DNA from: Alphaproteobacteria bacterium
GTDB lineage: Bacteria; Pseudomonadota; Alphaproteobacteria; DSM-16000; Inquilinaceae
NCBI GenBank assembly: GCA_028284045.1
Contig: JANQSN010000005.1
Location: 97,678-161,677 of the forward strand
Direction: 5' to 3'
Length of the DNA stretch: 64,000 nucleotides
Shown here: positions 27,274 to 36,322 of the stretch, in pieces
How positions within the stretch are numbered: position 1 is the first letter of the stretch
Layout of the letters: each line of letters opens with the position of its first letter
Notes under the pieces: generated by a model
The model's database searches: none
Seen by the model: only the letters and a program-made list of their open reading frames with translations
Told to the model about the DNA's origin: nothing
Program-made: the position numbers and the translations under genes

Positions 27274-28734
27274 TCAGCGGTCGAGGCCCGCGAGGCAGAG
27301 ATACTTGACCTCCAGAAAATCATCGATCCCGTATTTCGACCCCTCGCGGCCGATGCCGCTTTCCTTCACGCCGCCGAAGGGCGCGACCTCGGTGGAGATC
27401 AGGCCGGTGTTGATGCCGACGATGCCGTATTCCAGGCCCTCCGCCACCCGCCAGATCCGCCCGACATCGCGCGCGTAGAAATAGGCGGCAAGGCCGAACT
27501 CGGTGTCGTTGGCCATGGCGAGCGCCTGCGCCTCGTCGCCGAAGCGGTATATGGGGGCGAGGGGGCCGAACGTCTCCTCCCGGCTGACCTTCATGTCGGC
27601 GGTCAGGCCGCTCAGCACCGTCGGCTGGAAGAAGGTGCCGCCCAGCGCGTGGCGGCCGCCACCGACCACGATCTGAGCGCCTTTTTCGGTGGCGTCGGCG
27701 ATATGCTCCTCCACCTTCTCCACCGCCGCCATGTCGATCAGCGGACCCTGCTCTGCGCCATCCTCAAGCCCGTCCGCCACCTTCAGCGCCTCGACGGCCG
27801 CTGCAAGCTTGGCGACGAAGGCATCGTGTACGCCGTCCTGGGCGAAGATGCGGTTGGCGCACACGCAGGTCTGGCCGGTATTGCGGAACTTCGACGTGAT
27901 GCAGCCGGCGACCGCGGCGTCGATATCGGCATCGTCGAAGACGATGAACGGCGCGTTGCCGCCCAGCTCCAGCGAGACCTTCTTCACCGTCGCCGCCGAC
28001 TGGGCCATGAGCTGCTTACCCACGGCGGTCGACCCGGTGAAGGTGACCTTGCGGACGATCGGGTTGCCGGTCAGTTCCCCGCCGACGGCGCGGGCGGCCC
28101 CGGTGACGACGCTCAAGACGCCGTCGGGCAGGCCGGCACGGGCGGCCAGATCGGCCAGCGCCAGCGCGGAGAACGGCGTGGAGGAGGCCGGCTTCACCAC
28201 CATGGTGCAGCCCGCCGCCAGGGCCGGGGCGGCCTTGCGGGTGATCATGGCGGCGGGGAAGTTCCACGGCGTGATCGCGGCGCACACGCCGATCGGCTCG
28301 CGCGCCACGAGGATGCGGGCGTCGCCGCGATGGGTCGGAATGGTGTCGCCGTAGATCCGCCGACCCTCCTCGGCGAACCATTCGACGAAGCTGGCGGCAT
28401 AGGCGATCTCGCCGCGGCTCTCGGTCAGGGGCTTGCCCTGCTCCGCCGTCATGATCAGCGCCAGGTCCTCCTGGTTCTGCATCATCAGCTCGAACCAGCG
28501 GCGCAGGATCTGGCTGCGCTCCTTCGCGGTGCGGGCGCGCCAGGCGGCGAAGGCGCGGTCCGCCGCCTCGATGGCGCGCCGGGTCTCCGCCGCACCCATC
28601 GCCGGCACCGTGCCGAGGACGGCGCCGTCGGCCGGGTTGGTGACCTCGATGACGCCGCCGTCATCGGCGTCGACCCAGGCACCGCCGACGAAGCAGCGGC
28701 CGCGCATCAGGTCGGGATCGCGAAGCTTCAGCAT
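27274..28734 (-). CDS. gabD: NAD(P)-dependent succinate-semialdehyde dehydrogenase
   Basis: A 486-residue aldehyde dehydrogenase that oxidises succinate semialdehyde to succinate in 4-aminobutyrate breakdown. The N-terminal EVTNPADGAVLGTVP, WNFPAAMITRK, the cofactor-contacting FTGSTAVGK, the general base Glu in LELGGNAPF and the catalytic Cys in FRNTGQTCVCANR are all present; the second Cys beside the catalytic one is a feature of GabD-type enzymes. It ends with the family pattern FGGVKESGIGREGSKYGIDDFLEVKY (ends quoted: FGGVKESGIG and KYGIDDFLEVKY). A PqiA-like gene lies 15 bases upstream on the same strand. No gabT is in the window. Confidence 0.92.
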   Translation of the reverse strand: MLKLRDPDLMRGRCFVGGAWVDADDGGVIEVTNPADGAVLGTVPAMGAAETRRAIEAADRAFAAWRARTAKERSQILRRWFELMMQNQEDLALIMTAEQGKPLTESRGEIAYAASFVEWFAEEGRRIYGDTIPTHRGDARILVAREPIGVCAAITPWNFPAAMITRKAAPALAAGCTMVVKPASSTPFSALALADLAARAGLPDGVLSVVTGAARAVGGELTGNPIVRKVTFTGSTAVGKQLMAQSAATVKKVSLELGGNAPFIVFDDADIDAAVAGCITSKFRNTGQTCVCANRIFAQDGVHDAFVAKLAAAVEALKVADGLEDGAEQGPLIDMAAVEKVEEHIADATEKGAQIVVGGGRHALGGTFFQPTVLSGLTADMKVSREETFGPLAPIYRFGDEAQALAMANDTEFGLAAYFYARDVGRIWRVAEGLEYGIVGINTGLISTEVAPFGGVKESGIGREGSKYGIDDFLEVKYLCLAGLDR

Positions 28735-28749
28735 GGGACGGCGTCTCCC

Positions 28750-29355
28750 TCATTGCGGCGGCCGGCAGATCCGCGCCAGGCGGCCGATCAGCAGTTTCGA
28801 CAGGATGACCGACAGGGCGAACAGGTAGAGGCCCGGATGCACCGCCACCCCGCCGATGACGGTCAGATTGAGCGCGGCGACGATGATGGCGACGACCAGC
28901 ACGTCCAGCATCGACCATTTCGCCAACCCGTCCATGACGGCGATCAGGCGGGCGCGCCGCGGATCGGGCGCATCCAGCCGCCAGGCGACGGCCAGCGCCA
29001 CCAGCAGCTTGGCCGTCGGGAATAGCACGGAGAAGACGCCGAGCACGGCGAACAGGAAATACTGGTCGTCCGCCCACAGGACGCCCAGCCCCTGCCAGAT
29101 CGAGACGCTGTCTTCGATCAGCGGGAAGGTCTCCACCGACAAGGACGGCAGCCAGATGCCGGCGGCCAGCGCGCCCAGCGCGACGGCGAGCCCGGCGAGC
29201 AGCCCCCAGGGCCGACGCGGCCCTGCGCGGCCGGCACCGGTGCCCGCGCGCTGCCGGCGCCGGACGCGCGGCCACCGCAGGCGCAGCCACCGCACTGCCC
29301 GCCCGGCCCCGGCGGCAGCTTCCGTCGGACCGCTAGGACTGCGCCGTTCGGTCAT
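28750..29355 (-). CDS. PqiA-like (paraquat-inducible protein A family) inner-membrane protein
   Basis: A 201-residue membrane protein with about four TM segments after an Arg-rich N-terminal tail. The segments are GLLAGLAVALGALAAGIWLP, YFLFAVLGVFSVLFPTAKLL, a third around VLVVAIIVAALNLTVIGG, and a C-terminal YLFALSVILSKLL. FSVLFPTAKLL followed by LAKWSMLDVLVVA is the typical PqiA signature. It is a single-domain version, shorter than E. coli PqiA. The role in envelope lipid transport or stress is inferred from the family only; no pqiB/mce gene is adjacent. The start at 29355 is preferred for its GGAG about 10 bases upstream. Confidence 0.8.
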   Translation of the reverse strand: MTERRSPSGPTEAAAGAGRAVRWLRLRWPRVRRRQRAGTGAGRAGPRRPWGLLAGLAVALGALAAGIWLPSLSVETFPLIEDSVSIWQGLGVLWADDQYFLFAVLGVFSVLFPTAKLLVALAVAWRLDAPDPRRARLIAVMDGLAKWSMLDVLVVAIIVAALNLTVIGGVAVHPGLYLFALSVILSKLLIGRLARICRPPQ

Positions 29356-29539
29356 GACAGTTTCGCTCCGGCAGGCTGCGGCGAGGGTCAGCTCGCTCTC
29401 CGGCAACGATACGACAACGGCCGGGCTCGATCGAACCCGGCCGGTTTGGAAACCTCAAGACGGATGGTGGCGGAGGCTGGCCCGCGCGGGTCAAAGCCCT
29501 TCAGACGGGCTTCTCAGACGCGCTCCCTAGGCGCGCGCC

Positions 29540-29588
29540 TTAGATGCGCCCCTTAGATGCGCCCCTTAGATGCGCCCCTTAGATGCGA
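29540..29588. repeat. 13-base tandem repeat spanning a stop codon
   Basis: The unit TTAGATGCGCCCC is repeated in direct tandem at 29540, 29553 and 29566, with a partial fourth copy at 29579. On the minus strand each copy reads CGCATCTAA, the final codons and stop of the small Cys-rich gene (29579-29782), so the gene end has been multiplied downstream of itself. Confidence 0.9.
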
Positions 29589-29782
29589 TTGAGCTGCAGG
29601 GCCGGTTCCAGATGCGGTGCGGCCTCTTCGCAGACCTCGGCGATGTCCAGCAGACGATCGGCGACGCAGACGGGGCCGTGCAAACAGCTCCCGTCCGGCG
29701 AGAAAGTCTGGCATTCACTGCACAACTCTGCGGCATGGCGTCGCATGCAGGTGGACAAGTGTCTCTCATTCCCAGTCGACAT
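29579..29782 (-). CDS. Small cysteine-rich protein of unknown function
   Basis: A 67-residue cytoplasmic protein with six cysteines: C12, C21, C24, C33, C39 and C51. The contexts STCMRRHAAELCSEC and GSCLHGPVC suggest a small zinc-binding fold. A GGAG lies 4 bases before the ATG at 29782. The C-terminal codons and TAA are the first copy of the 13-base tandem repeat that extends into the downstream region. I do not recognise the family. The composition is far from that of a random high-GC frame, which supports a real gene. Confidence 0.6.
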   Translation of the reverse strand: MSTGNERHLSTCMRRHAAELCSECQTFSPDGSCLHGPVCVADRLLDIAEVCEEAAPHLEPALQLNRI

Positions 29783-30380
29783 CGGACTCCGCTCCATCGT
29801 CGGATGGCTCGCCGGCCCCATCTCCGCCGTGTCTCGCCATCAAGCAGGTTTCTAAGAACGCGATGTTTGTGAACGGCCTTCCCTGCCGTACCGGTGGCGC
29901 ACTGCCGACCTCGCGCATCAGCGACCGCGCTGACCTCGGGCCGCGGATCGGCTCAATTATCCTCGCATAGCCGGGTTAGCCCGCTATTCGGCGCCTGCGC
30001 GGAATTGTTAGAAAGGGTAAGGGTCCGTCCGTGCCCGCCGCCGCCGCGTTCGACACGCCGGGTCGCCCGCGACGTCATCCGTCAGGTCCAGATGACACTG
30101 TGATGTCAATCTAATCGTGACTTTCGGCCGGGCTGCGGCAATTGCTGCACTTGCAGAATAGTTATCAAACTCATCATCGATCCCGCCTATTCTACGCTCG
30201 CCAGGTCGAATTTGATTTGATAGTGTCAAGAAGAAGGTCGACTACAGGCCCGCTGCCGGGGCGCCGATTGAGGGGCGCCGAACAGGCCGACCCGGCGCAT
30301 GCCCGCCCCCGTTTCGCCGATCGGGTCGGGTGCCGCGCTCCGGGGGCATGAGGCGCGGGTCGTGGGGAGCTTGGGCGACC
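29783..30380. other. 598-base intergenic region without a supported gene
   Basis: This is the least GC-rich stretch in this part of the window, especially 30100-30235 (for example GAATTTGATTTGATAGTGTC). It probably holds the promoters for the divergent small Cys-rich gene and the PAS protein. One minus-strand frame at 30008-30229 was considered and not accepted. No RNA gene was recognised. Confidence 0.4.
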
Positions 30381-30968
30381 ATGCAGTTCCAAACGAACCC
30401 GGAGTCGTGGCGCTGGACGGTCGAGATCGACGTTCCGCCGCAGTTCCGGGAGACACGCAACCTTCGCGACCGGTGGCGCCGGTTGCGCGACCGGTCGCCC
30501 CATCGCGGGCCGGCCGGCCTGCCCGCGCGCGGCGATTTCGGCGGTCGCAATCTGGCGCCCTATGTGAAGCATCTGTTCACCGTCGCGCCGACGACGCGCG
30601 ACGACACGGCGGAAGACTTCGCCTTCGCCACCATCGGCAGCGCGGTGCGCTCGGCCTTCGGTCTGGACACCGGGGCAGGCACGCTGGCGCCCTGCGCCCC
30701 CTCCGTGCGGCCGAGCGCCTCGGCCATCGCCGGCGGCGTGCCGGTGGAACGCCTGTTCGCGGCGGAGGAGGAGGCGGCCCAGGCCCGGCGGCTCTACCGC
30801 TTGGTGCTGCGGCGCGGACGCCCGGTGGTGGCGACCGGCCATGTCCAAGCCGGCGGCGGCGCCTGGGCGACCTTCGAGGCGGTCCATCTGCCGGTCGCCG
30901 ATGCCGAGCGCGGCCGCATCATCCTGGGCGGCCTGTTCCTCGTCGACTCCATCGACGACGGCCAGTAG
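30381..30968 (+). CDS. PAS_5-like PAS domain protein
   Basis: A 195-residue soluble protein. The segment starting RDRWRRLRDRS and FATIGSAVRSAFGLDTG fits the PAS_5 family of alphaproteobacterial proteins as I recall it, followed by LYRLVLRRGRPVVATGHV and IILGGLFLVDS. No output domain is attached, so it may act as a stand-alone sensor or adaptor. The start at 30381 begins MQFQTNPESW; there is no strong ribosome binding site. The gene stands alone between a long AT-richer region and repeats. Function unknown; the family assignment is moderate. Confidence 0.65.
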   Translation: MQFQTNPESWRWTVEIDVPPQFRETRNLRDRWRRLRDRSPHRGPAGLPARGDFGGRNLAPYVKHLFTVAPTTRDDTAEDFAFATIGSAVRSAFGLDTGAGTLAPCAPSVRPSASAIAGGVPVERLFAAEEEAAQARRLYRLVLRRGRPVVATGHVQAGGGAWATFEAVHLPVADAERGRIILGGLFLVDSIDDGQ

Positions 30969-31035
30969 CAGACGGTGGACGGGCGACTTGTCCACTACCC
31001 AAGGCTGTTCGACTTAGGTTCAACCTAACTCGTCA

Positions 31036-31148
31036 TGCCCGCACTTGATGCGGGCACCCACGGGCTGCCAGCGGCACCGTCGCTCGGAATGATAGCGCAA
31101 CAGCGCCAGCGGAGAGCCGTGGATGGCCGGGTCAAGCCCGGCCATGAC
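31036..31148. repeat. Two palindromic repeats downstream of the PAS gene (families C and D)
   Basis: TGCCCGCACTTGATGCGGGCA at 31036-31056 is one hairpin. ATGGCCGGG with CCCGGCCAT around TCAAG at 31123-31145 is another, extended to GAC at 31148. The second occurs again at 38383-38408. Such ATGGCCGGGTCAAGCCCGGCCAT-type elements are widespread in alphaproteobacteria. They lie between convergent genes. Confidence 0.75.
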
Positions 31149-31224
31149 GATCGTTGGAGGGCAAGGGACGGCACGAACGGGTGTCTTTTGGGAACTGCCG
31201 CCCGAACCGGACAGCCATGGTCCG

Positions 31225-31908
31225 CTACCAGGGGATCTCCCGCCCGTCGTAGTTCCAGAAGCGCCCGGTGGTCTCGACGGTGACGCCGTCGATCACCCGG
31301 CGCATGCCGGCAACGCTGGTCGCCGTGTCGATCAGCGCACCCGGACCGCCCATATCGGTCTTCACCCAGCCCGGATGAACCGTGGCGACGGCGAAGCCCT
31401 CCGGCGCCAAGTCCAGTGCCACACTGCGCATCGCCGCGTTCAGCGCCGCCTTCGACGAACGGTAGAGGTAGTTGCCGCCCGACATGTTGTCGGCCATCGA
31501 GCCCATCTTGCTGGTGATGGCGGCGATCCGCCGGCCCTGCCCGGCGCGCAGCGCGTCGAGGAACGCCTCGATGACCCGCATCGACCCCATCGTGTTGACG
31601 GTCAGCACCTCCTGCCAGGCGGCATAAGGAATGTGCCCGAGGCGGTAGCCGCGCGGCCCGTATTGCCCGGCATTGGCGATCAGCAGATCCAGCGCGACAC
31701 CCTTCAGCCGCTCCGCCAGGATCGCCACGCTGGCCGGATCGGCGACGTCGAGCACCGCCGGCGTCACCGATCCGGCCAGCCCGGCGAGGCGATCGGCCCC
31801 CGCCGCATCGCGCACCGTGGCGATCACCGTCCAGCCGGCCTCGCCATAGGACCGCGCGAATTCCAGGCCGATGCCGCGCGAGGCGCCGGTGATCAGAACG
31901 GTGGGCAT
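31225..31908 (-). CDS. Short-chain dehydrogenase/reductase (SDR), classical type
   Basis: A 227-residue NAD(P)-dependent oxidoreductase. The dinucleotide-binding GASRGIG is at residues 8-14, LIANAGQYGPRG replaces the usual NNAG as IANAG, and the catalytic Tyr/Lys pair lies in YRSSKAALN. The catalytic Ser region reads ITSKMGSMADN. Similar proteins are often annotated as C-factor-like or carbonyl-reductase-like SDRs. The substrate cannot be deduced. It stands alone on the minus strand, followed downstream by repeats. Confidence 0.85.
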   Translation of the reverse strand: MPTVLITGASRGIGLEFARSYGEAGWTVIATVRDAAGADRLAGLAGSVTPAVLDVADPASVAILAERLKGVALDLLIANAGQYGPRGYRLGHIPYAAWQEVLTVNTMGSMRVIEAFLDALRAGQGRRIAAITSKMGSMADNMSGGNYLYRSSKAALNAAMRSVALDLAPEGFAVATVHPGWVKTDMGGPGALIDTATSVAGMRRVIDGVTVETTGRFWNYDGREIPW

Positions 31909-32040
31909 GGGTGACGGCCTTTCCCATCAGTCGGCGATGGCGCGCCATCATAGGGGCCCGGCGGCCGGCCGCCAGCCTCGGCTTGCCCTTCGCCGCCGGG
32001 GCGGCCAGGATCGCCGCTCCGCCACCCACGATGCCCCGCG

Positions 32041-32199
32041 ATGATCCAAGCCGCCCTGATCGCCCTGCTCGGCCTCACGCTGATCCCCTTCATCCGGCGC
32101 CTCGTCATCCGCCTGATCGGCCGGGCCGCGGCCGTCGCCCTGGGTGCCGTGCTGGTCTTCCTGGTGGTGGTCGCCCTGGTGCAGGGCAGCCGGATGTAA
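32041..32199 (+). CDS. Small two-helix membrane protein (52 residues), hypothetical
   Basis: MIQAALIALLGLTLIPFI is followed by a basic stretch (RRLVIRLIGR) and a second hydrophobic segment (AVALGAVLVFLVVVALVQG), ending SRM. This looks like a hairpin membrane peptide with an arginine-rich loop. There is no clear ribosome binding site, and the gene lies alone in the roughly 350-base gap between two minus-strand SDR genes. The hydrophobic pattern makes it more likely than a chance frame, but it is unconfirmed. Confidence 0.45.
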   Translation: MIQAALIALLGLTLIPFIRRLVIRLIGRAAAVALGAVLVFLVVVALVQGSRM

Positions 32200-32221
32200 G
32201 CCGAATCGACATGAAAGAGTT

Positions 32222-32243
32222 CCTCTCCCTTGATGGGGGAGGG
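32222..32243. repeat. Decayed family-A palindromic repeat
   Basis: CCTCTCCC-TTGAT-GGGGGAGGG is a half-degraded copy of the palindrome at 4178-4202, located just beyond the stop of the SDR gene at 32263. Confidence 0.6.
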
Positions 32244-32262
32244 CTTTCGCTGGGCGCCCGTC

Positions 32263-32943
32263 TCACCAGGGGATCGGGCGGCGGTCGCGGAAGAGGCCGC
32301 CGGTCGGGCCGTCGTCGGGCAGGGTGGCGAGCCACAGGGCGGTTTCCGCCCCCTCTTCGGGGGAGCGGGTGGCGGTGGGGCCGCCCATGGCGGTGCGCAC
32401 CCAGCCCGGGCACATCGCGTTGACCTTCACACCCGCCGGCAGTTCCGCCGCCAGCTTGACCGTCAGCGCGTTCAGCCCCGCCTTGGTGATCGCATAGGCG
32501 GCCGGCCCGCCCAGCCCCTCGCCGAACGACCCCCAACCGGAGGACAGGTTGACGATCCGGCCGTAGCCGCGGGCGATCATGCCCGGCACCACGGCGCGGA
32601 CCAGGTCGAACGGGGCCGCCAGGTTGACGCGCATCGATCGGTCGAAGGCGTCGTCGGCGAGGTCCAGAACGCCGGCATGCTCCAGCACGCCGGCATTGTT
32701 GACCAAAACGTCGACACCGCCGTGACGCTCGACGATGGCCGCCATCTGCTCCACCAGCACCGCCCGGTCGGTGAGGTCCAGCGCCACCGCCTCGACAGGG
32801 CCGGACAGCCCAGCCGCCGCCCGCTCGCCGGCCGCGGCATCGCGGCTGCCCATCAGCACGCGCAAGTCGCCGCGGGCGGCGAGCCCGGCGGCGATCGCCA
32901 GACCGATGCCGCGGTTGGCGCCGGTCACCAGAACGGTCTTCAT
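32263..32943 (-). CDS. Short-chain dehydrogenase/reductase (SDR), second copy
   Basis: A 226-residue classical SDR with TGANRGIG near the N-terminus, [15 protein letters not shown], the serine region [12 protein letters not shown] and the catalytic YAITKAGLN. It is only distantly similar to the SDR at 31225 and closer to plant-like carbonyl reductases in pattern. The Met at 32943 was preferred over 32949 because GGAG lies 9 bases upstream of it and only 3 from the first. It follows gcvPB by 28 bases on the same strand, so it may be read with the glycine cleavage operon; a link to glycine metabolism is not established. Confidence 0.85.
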   Translation of the reverse strand: MKTVLVTGANRGIGLAIAAGLAARGDLRVLMGSRDAAAGERAAAGLSGPVEAVALDLTDRAVLVEQMAAIVERHGGVDVLVNNAGVLEHAGVLDLADDAFDRSMRVNLAAPFDLVRAVVPGMIARGYGRIVNLSSGWGSFGEGLGGPAAYAITKAGLNALTVKLAAELPAGVKVNAMCPGWVRTAMGGPTATRSPEEGAETALWLATLPDDGPTGGLFRDRRPIPW

Positions 32944-32971
32944 TCGCATCAGCTCCGGGAACGGTGCGGCG

Positions 32972-34522
32972 CTACTCGGCCGCCTCCTGGGTCGGCGCCG
33001 GCGGCGTCCAGCGCAGCACCGGGCGGCGCGCCGCCGTGGTTTCGTCCAAACGCCGGCGCGGCGTCTTGCGCGGCGCGGCGGCGAAGGCGTCCGCCTCGCC
33101 GGCCGCAGCCCGCGCCACCAGCCCGATCAGCGCGTCGGCAAAGGCATCCAGCGTGCGCTTGGGCTCGCTCTCCGTCGGCTCGATCAAGAGGGCGCCCGGC
33201 ACGACCAGCGGGAAATACATGGTCATCGGGTGGAAGCCCTCGTCGATCAGCGCCTTGGCGAGGTCGAGGGTATGCACCCCGCTGCCCTTGAGGAACCGGT
33301 CGTCGAACAGCGCCTCATGCATGCACGGCCCGTCGAAGGACGGCGTCATGACCGCCGACAGCCGGGCCATCAGATAGTTGGCGTTGAGCACGGCGTCGCC
33401 CGCCGCCTGGTGCAGCCCGTCCGCCCCGTGGCTGAGGATGTAGGCCAGCGCCCGGGTGAACATGCCCATCTGGCCGTGAAACGCCTTCAGCCGGCCGAAG
33501 CTCTTGGCATGTGCGCCCTCCGCCCGCTCCGCCAGCGCGAAACGGCCGTCGCCGGCGGCCACCACCTTCGGCAACGGCGCATAGGGCGCGAGCGCGTCGG
33601 ACAAGACCACCGGCCCCGCCCCCGGCCCGCCGCCGCCATGCGGGGTGGAGAAGGTCTTGTGCAGGTTGATGTGCATCGCGTCGATGCCGAGATCCCCCGG
33701 CCGCACCCGCCCGACGATGGCGTTGAAATTGGCGCCGTCGCAGTAGAAGAAGCCGCCGGCCTCGTGCAGGGCTGCGGCGATCTCGATGATCTCGCCCTCG
33801 AACAGCCCGCAGGTGTTGGGGTTGGTCAGCATGATGGCGGCGACATCGGGCCCCAGCCGCGCCTTGAAGGCGGCGAGATCGACCCGCCCGCGGGCATCCG
33901 CCGGGATGCGGTCGACCTCGAAGCCCAGCGCGGCGGCGGTCGCCGGGTTGGTGCCATGCGCGCTCTCCGGCACCAGCACATGGGTGCGGTCGGTCTCGCC
34001 GCGGTCGGCGAGTGCCGTACGGATCGCCATCATGCCGGCCAGCTCGCCATGCGCGCCCGCCCCGGGGGTCATGGCGACCGCCGGCATGCCGGTCAGGTCC
34101 TTCAGCCAGCCGGCCAGCGCATCGATCGCCGCCAGCGCACCCTGCACCGTCGCTTCGGGTTGCAGCGGGTGCACATCGGCAAAGCCGGGCAGGCGGGCCA
34201 CCGCCTCGTTCAGCCGCGGGTTGTGCTTCATGGTGCACGAGCCCAGCGGGTAAATCGTGCTGTCGATGGCGAAGTTCTGCTGGCTGAGCCTTGTGTAGTG
34301 GCGCATCGCCTCCGGCTCCGACAGGCCGGGCAGGCCGATCGACGCGCGCTCGGCGACGGGCCCGAGGCGCGGGGGCCCCGGCGGCGGGTCGGGCAGGTCG
34401 ACGCCGGTGGTCGCCGGCCCCGCCTGCTCGAAGATCAGCGGCGTCTCCAGGACCAGCGGCCGGGTCTCGCCGTCGCTGGCGGTGTTGCCGGCCGGGCGGG
34501 TGTCGCGTCCGGTACGGTTCAT
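32972..34522 (-). CDS. gcvPB: Glycine dehydrogenase (decarboxylating) subunit 2
   Basis: The PLP-binding subunit of the P-protein, which decarboxylates glycine and passes the aminomethyl group to lipoylated GcvH. The 516-residue product carries the PLP lysine K289 in [17 protein letters not shown], with [13 protein letters not shown] near 90 and [12 protein letters not shown] near 186. The C-terminal 40 residues ([16 protein letters not shown]...) are a low-complexity tail. It is the fourth gene of the gcvT-H-PA-PB operon, 19 bases after gcvPA. The split P-protein is standard for this lineage. Confidence 0.96.
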   Translation of the reverse strand: MNRTGRDTRPAGNTASDGETRPLVLETPLIFEQAGPATTGVDLPDPPPGPPRLGPVAERASIGLPGLSEPEAMRHYTRLSQQNFAIDSTIYPLGSCTMKHNPRLNEAVARLPGFADVHPLQPEATVQGALAAIDALAGWLKDLTGMPAVAMTPGAGAHGELAGMMAIRTALADRGETDRTHVLVPESAHGTNPATAAALGFEVDRIPADARGRVDLAAFKARLGPDVAAIMLTNPNTCGLFEGEIIEIAAALHEAGGFFYCDGANFNAIVGRVRPGDLGIDAMHINLHKTFSTPHGGGGPGAGPVVLSDALAPYAPLPKVVAAGDGRFALAERAEGAHAKSFGRLKAFHGQMGMFTRALAYILSHGADGLHQAAGDAVLNANYLMARLSAVMTPSFDGPCMHEALFDDRFLKGSGVHTLDLAKALIDEGFHPMTMYFPLVVPGALLIEPTESEPKRTLDAFADALIGLVARAAAGEADAFAAAPRKTPRRRLDETTAARRPVLRWTPPAPTQEAAE

Positions 34523-34541
34523 CTCGCTGCCGCCTCTCCGT

Positions 34542-35891
34542 CTACGCCGCGGCCGCGGCCAGGCCGCGCGCCAGGGCCTCGATATCCTCGTCCTCGACCG
34601 TCTCGGTCACCGCCACCAGGAGCAGGTGGTCGAGGTCCGCGCGGTCGGGGTGAAGGCGCGAGACCGGCACCCCGGCGATCACCCCTTCGTCCGCCAGCCG
34701 GTCGACCACCGCGGCGGCCGGCCGGTCGAGGCGCAGCGTGAACTCGTTGAAGAACCCGTCATTGACCACCGCCACGCCGGGCACCGCGGCCAGCCGGTCG
34801 GCCGCGGCGGCGGCGCGGGCGTGGTTCAGGCGGGCCAGGCGCATCAGCCCGGCCTCCCCCAACAGGCTGAGATGGATGGAGAAGGCCAGCGCGCACAGCC
34901 CGCTATTGGTGCAGATATTGCTGGTCGCCTTCTCCCGGCGGATATGCTGCTCGCGCGTCGACAGGGTCAGCACGAAGCCGCGGCGGCCGTCGGCGTCGAC
35001 CGTCTCGCCGCACAGCCGGCCCGGCATCTGGCGGACATGGCGGGACTGGGTGGCGAACAGGCCGACATGCGGCCCGCCGAAGCCCATCGGGTTGCCGATC
35101 GACTGCCCCTCCGCCACGACGATATCGGCCCCCATCGCCCCCGGCGGGGTCAGCAGGCCGAGCGACACAGCCTCCGTCACCACGGCGACCAGCAGGGCGC
35201 CGGCCTGGTGGGCGACCTCGGCCAGGGCGCGCAGGTCATGGGGGTTGCCGAACAGGTCCGGGGTCTGCACCACGACGGCCGCCGTCTCGCCGTCGATCAG
35301 GCCCGCCAGATCCTCGCGCCCGTCCGGCCGTGGGTCCGCGGAGACGGCGTTGAAGCCGGTGAAGCCGGCGAGCGTCGTGATGGTGTCGCGGTAGTGCGGG
35401 TGCAGATTGCCGGCCAGCACGGCCCGGTGGCGCCGGGTGACGCGCCCGGCCATCAGCACCGCCTCCGCCGCCGCGGTGGCGCCGTCATACATGGAGGCGT
35501 TGGCCACCTCCATGCCGGTCAGCAGGGCCACCTGGGTCTGGAACTCGAACAGCATCTGCAGCGTGCCCTGGCTGACCTCTGGCTGATAGGGCGTGTAGCT
35601 GGTCAGGAACTCGCCGCGCTGGATCAGATAGTCAACGCTGGCCGGGATATGGTGGCGGTAGCAGCCCGCCCCGCAGAAGAAGGGCCGGCTGCCCGCCGGC
35701 ACCGACCGGTCGGCCAGGCGCTGCAGCGACCGCATCACCGCCATCTCGCCGGCATGGGGCGGCAGGTCGGGAAGCGGCCGCGGCAGGTAGGCGCCGGCCG
35801 GCACGTCGCGGTAGAGGTCGTCGACGGTCTCCACGCCGATGGTCGCCAGCATGGCGGCCCGGTCGGCGTCATCCAGCGGCAGATAGCGCAT
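34542..35891 (-). CDS. gcvPA: Glycine dehydrogenase (decarboxylating) subunit 1
   Basis: A 449-residue non-PLP-lysine subunit that completes the split P-protein with Gcv[21 protein letters not shown] opens the protein, followed by [29 protein letters not shown] (ends quoted: YRHHIPA and TSYTPYQPE), [19 protein letters not shown] and a C-terminal alpha/beta region. The start codon overlaps the gcvH stop by one base (TGATG), so translation is coupled, consistent with the fixed stoichiometry of the complex. Length is normal for GcvPA. Confidence 0.96.
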   Translation of the reverse strand: MRYLPLDDADRAAMLATIGVETVDDLYRDVPAGAYLPRPLPDLPPHAGEMAVMRSLQRLADRSVPAGSRPFFCGAGCYRHHIPASVDYLIQRGEFLTSYTPYQPEVSQGTLQMLFEFQTQVALLTGMEVANASMYDGATAAAEAVLMAGRVTRRHRAVLAGNLHPHYRDTITTLAGFTGFNAVSADPRPDGREDLAGLIDGETAAVVVQTPDLFGNPHDLRALAEVAHQAGALLVAVVTEAVSLGLLTPPGAMGADIVVAEGQSIGNPMGFGGPHVGLFATQSRHVRQMPGRLCGETVDADGRRGFVLTLSTREQHIRREKATSNICTNSGLCALAFSIHLSLLGEAGLMRLARLNHARAAAAADRLAAVPGVAVVNDGFFNEFTLRLDRPAAAVVDRLADEGVIAGVPVSRLHPDRADLDHLLLVAVTETVEDEDIEALARGLAAAAA

Positions 35892-36277
35892 CAGCCGAGT
35901 TCCGCCAGATAGGCCTGATAGCCGTCGGCATCGAACAGGCCGTCCAGCTCCGCGGGATTGGCCAGCGTCAGGCGGATCAGCCAGCCGTCGGCCTCCGCGC
36001 TTTCGTTGACCAGGGCGGGGCTGTCGGCCAGCGCGGGGTTGACCGCGGCGATGGTGCCGCTGGCCGGGGCATAGACCTCGCTGGCCGCCTTGACGCTCTC
36101 GATCACGGCGAATTCCTCGCCCTTGACCACGGCGCGGCCGACCTCCGGCAGCTCGATGAACACGATGTCGCCAAGCTGGTCCTGGGCGTAATGGGTGATG
36201 CCGATGGTGCCGTCGGTGCTGTCGGCGCTATCGCGGCGGATCCACTCATGATCGCGGGTGAACAGCAGGGTCGTCAT
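35891..36277 (-). CDS. gcvH: Glycine cleavage system H protein
   Basis: A 128-residue lipoyl carrier that shuttles the aminomethyl intermediate between P-, T- and L-proteins. The lipoylation site is K63 in [14 protein letters not shown]. The N-terminal FTRDHEW and the central [18 protein letters not shown] are family hallmarks. The ATG at 36277 was chosen because the homologous start ([12 protein letters not shown]) falls here and GAGGA is about 10 bases upstream. A longer frame to 36316 is not homologous. It is the second gene of the operon, 45 bases after gcvT. Confidence 0.97.
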   Translation of the reverse strand: MTTLLFTRDHEWIRRDSADSTDGTIGITHYAQDQLGDIVFIELPEVGRAVVKGEEFAVIESVKAASEVYAPASGTIAAVNPALADSPALVNESAEADGWLIRLTLANPAELDGLFDADGYQAYLAELG

Positions 36278-36322
36278 CGGGGGTCGGTCCTCTTGGCTGG
36301 GATCGTTGGGGGGCATGCGGCC

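Noticed and set aside
30008..30229. Minus-strand frame of 73 codons in the AT-richer gap
   Set aside because: No ribosome binding site and a basic, low-complexity C-terminus; not convincing as a gene.
31225..32949. The two SDR genes as a tandem duplication
   Set aside because: Their sequences differ throughout and they lack close similarity beyond the shared fold motifs; they are separate SDR types.
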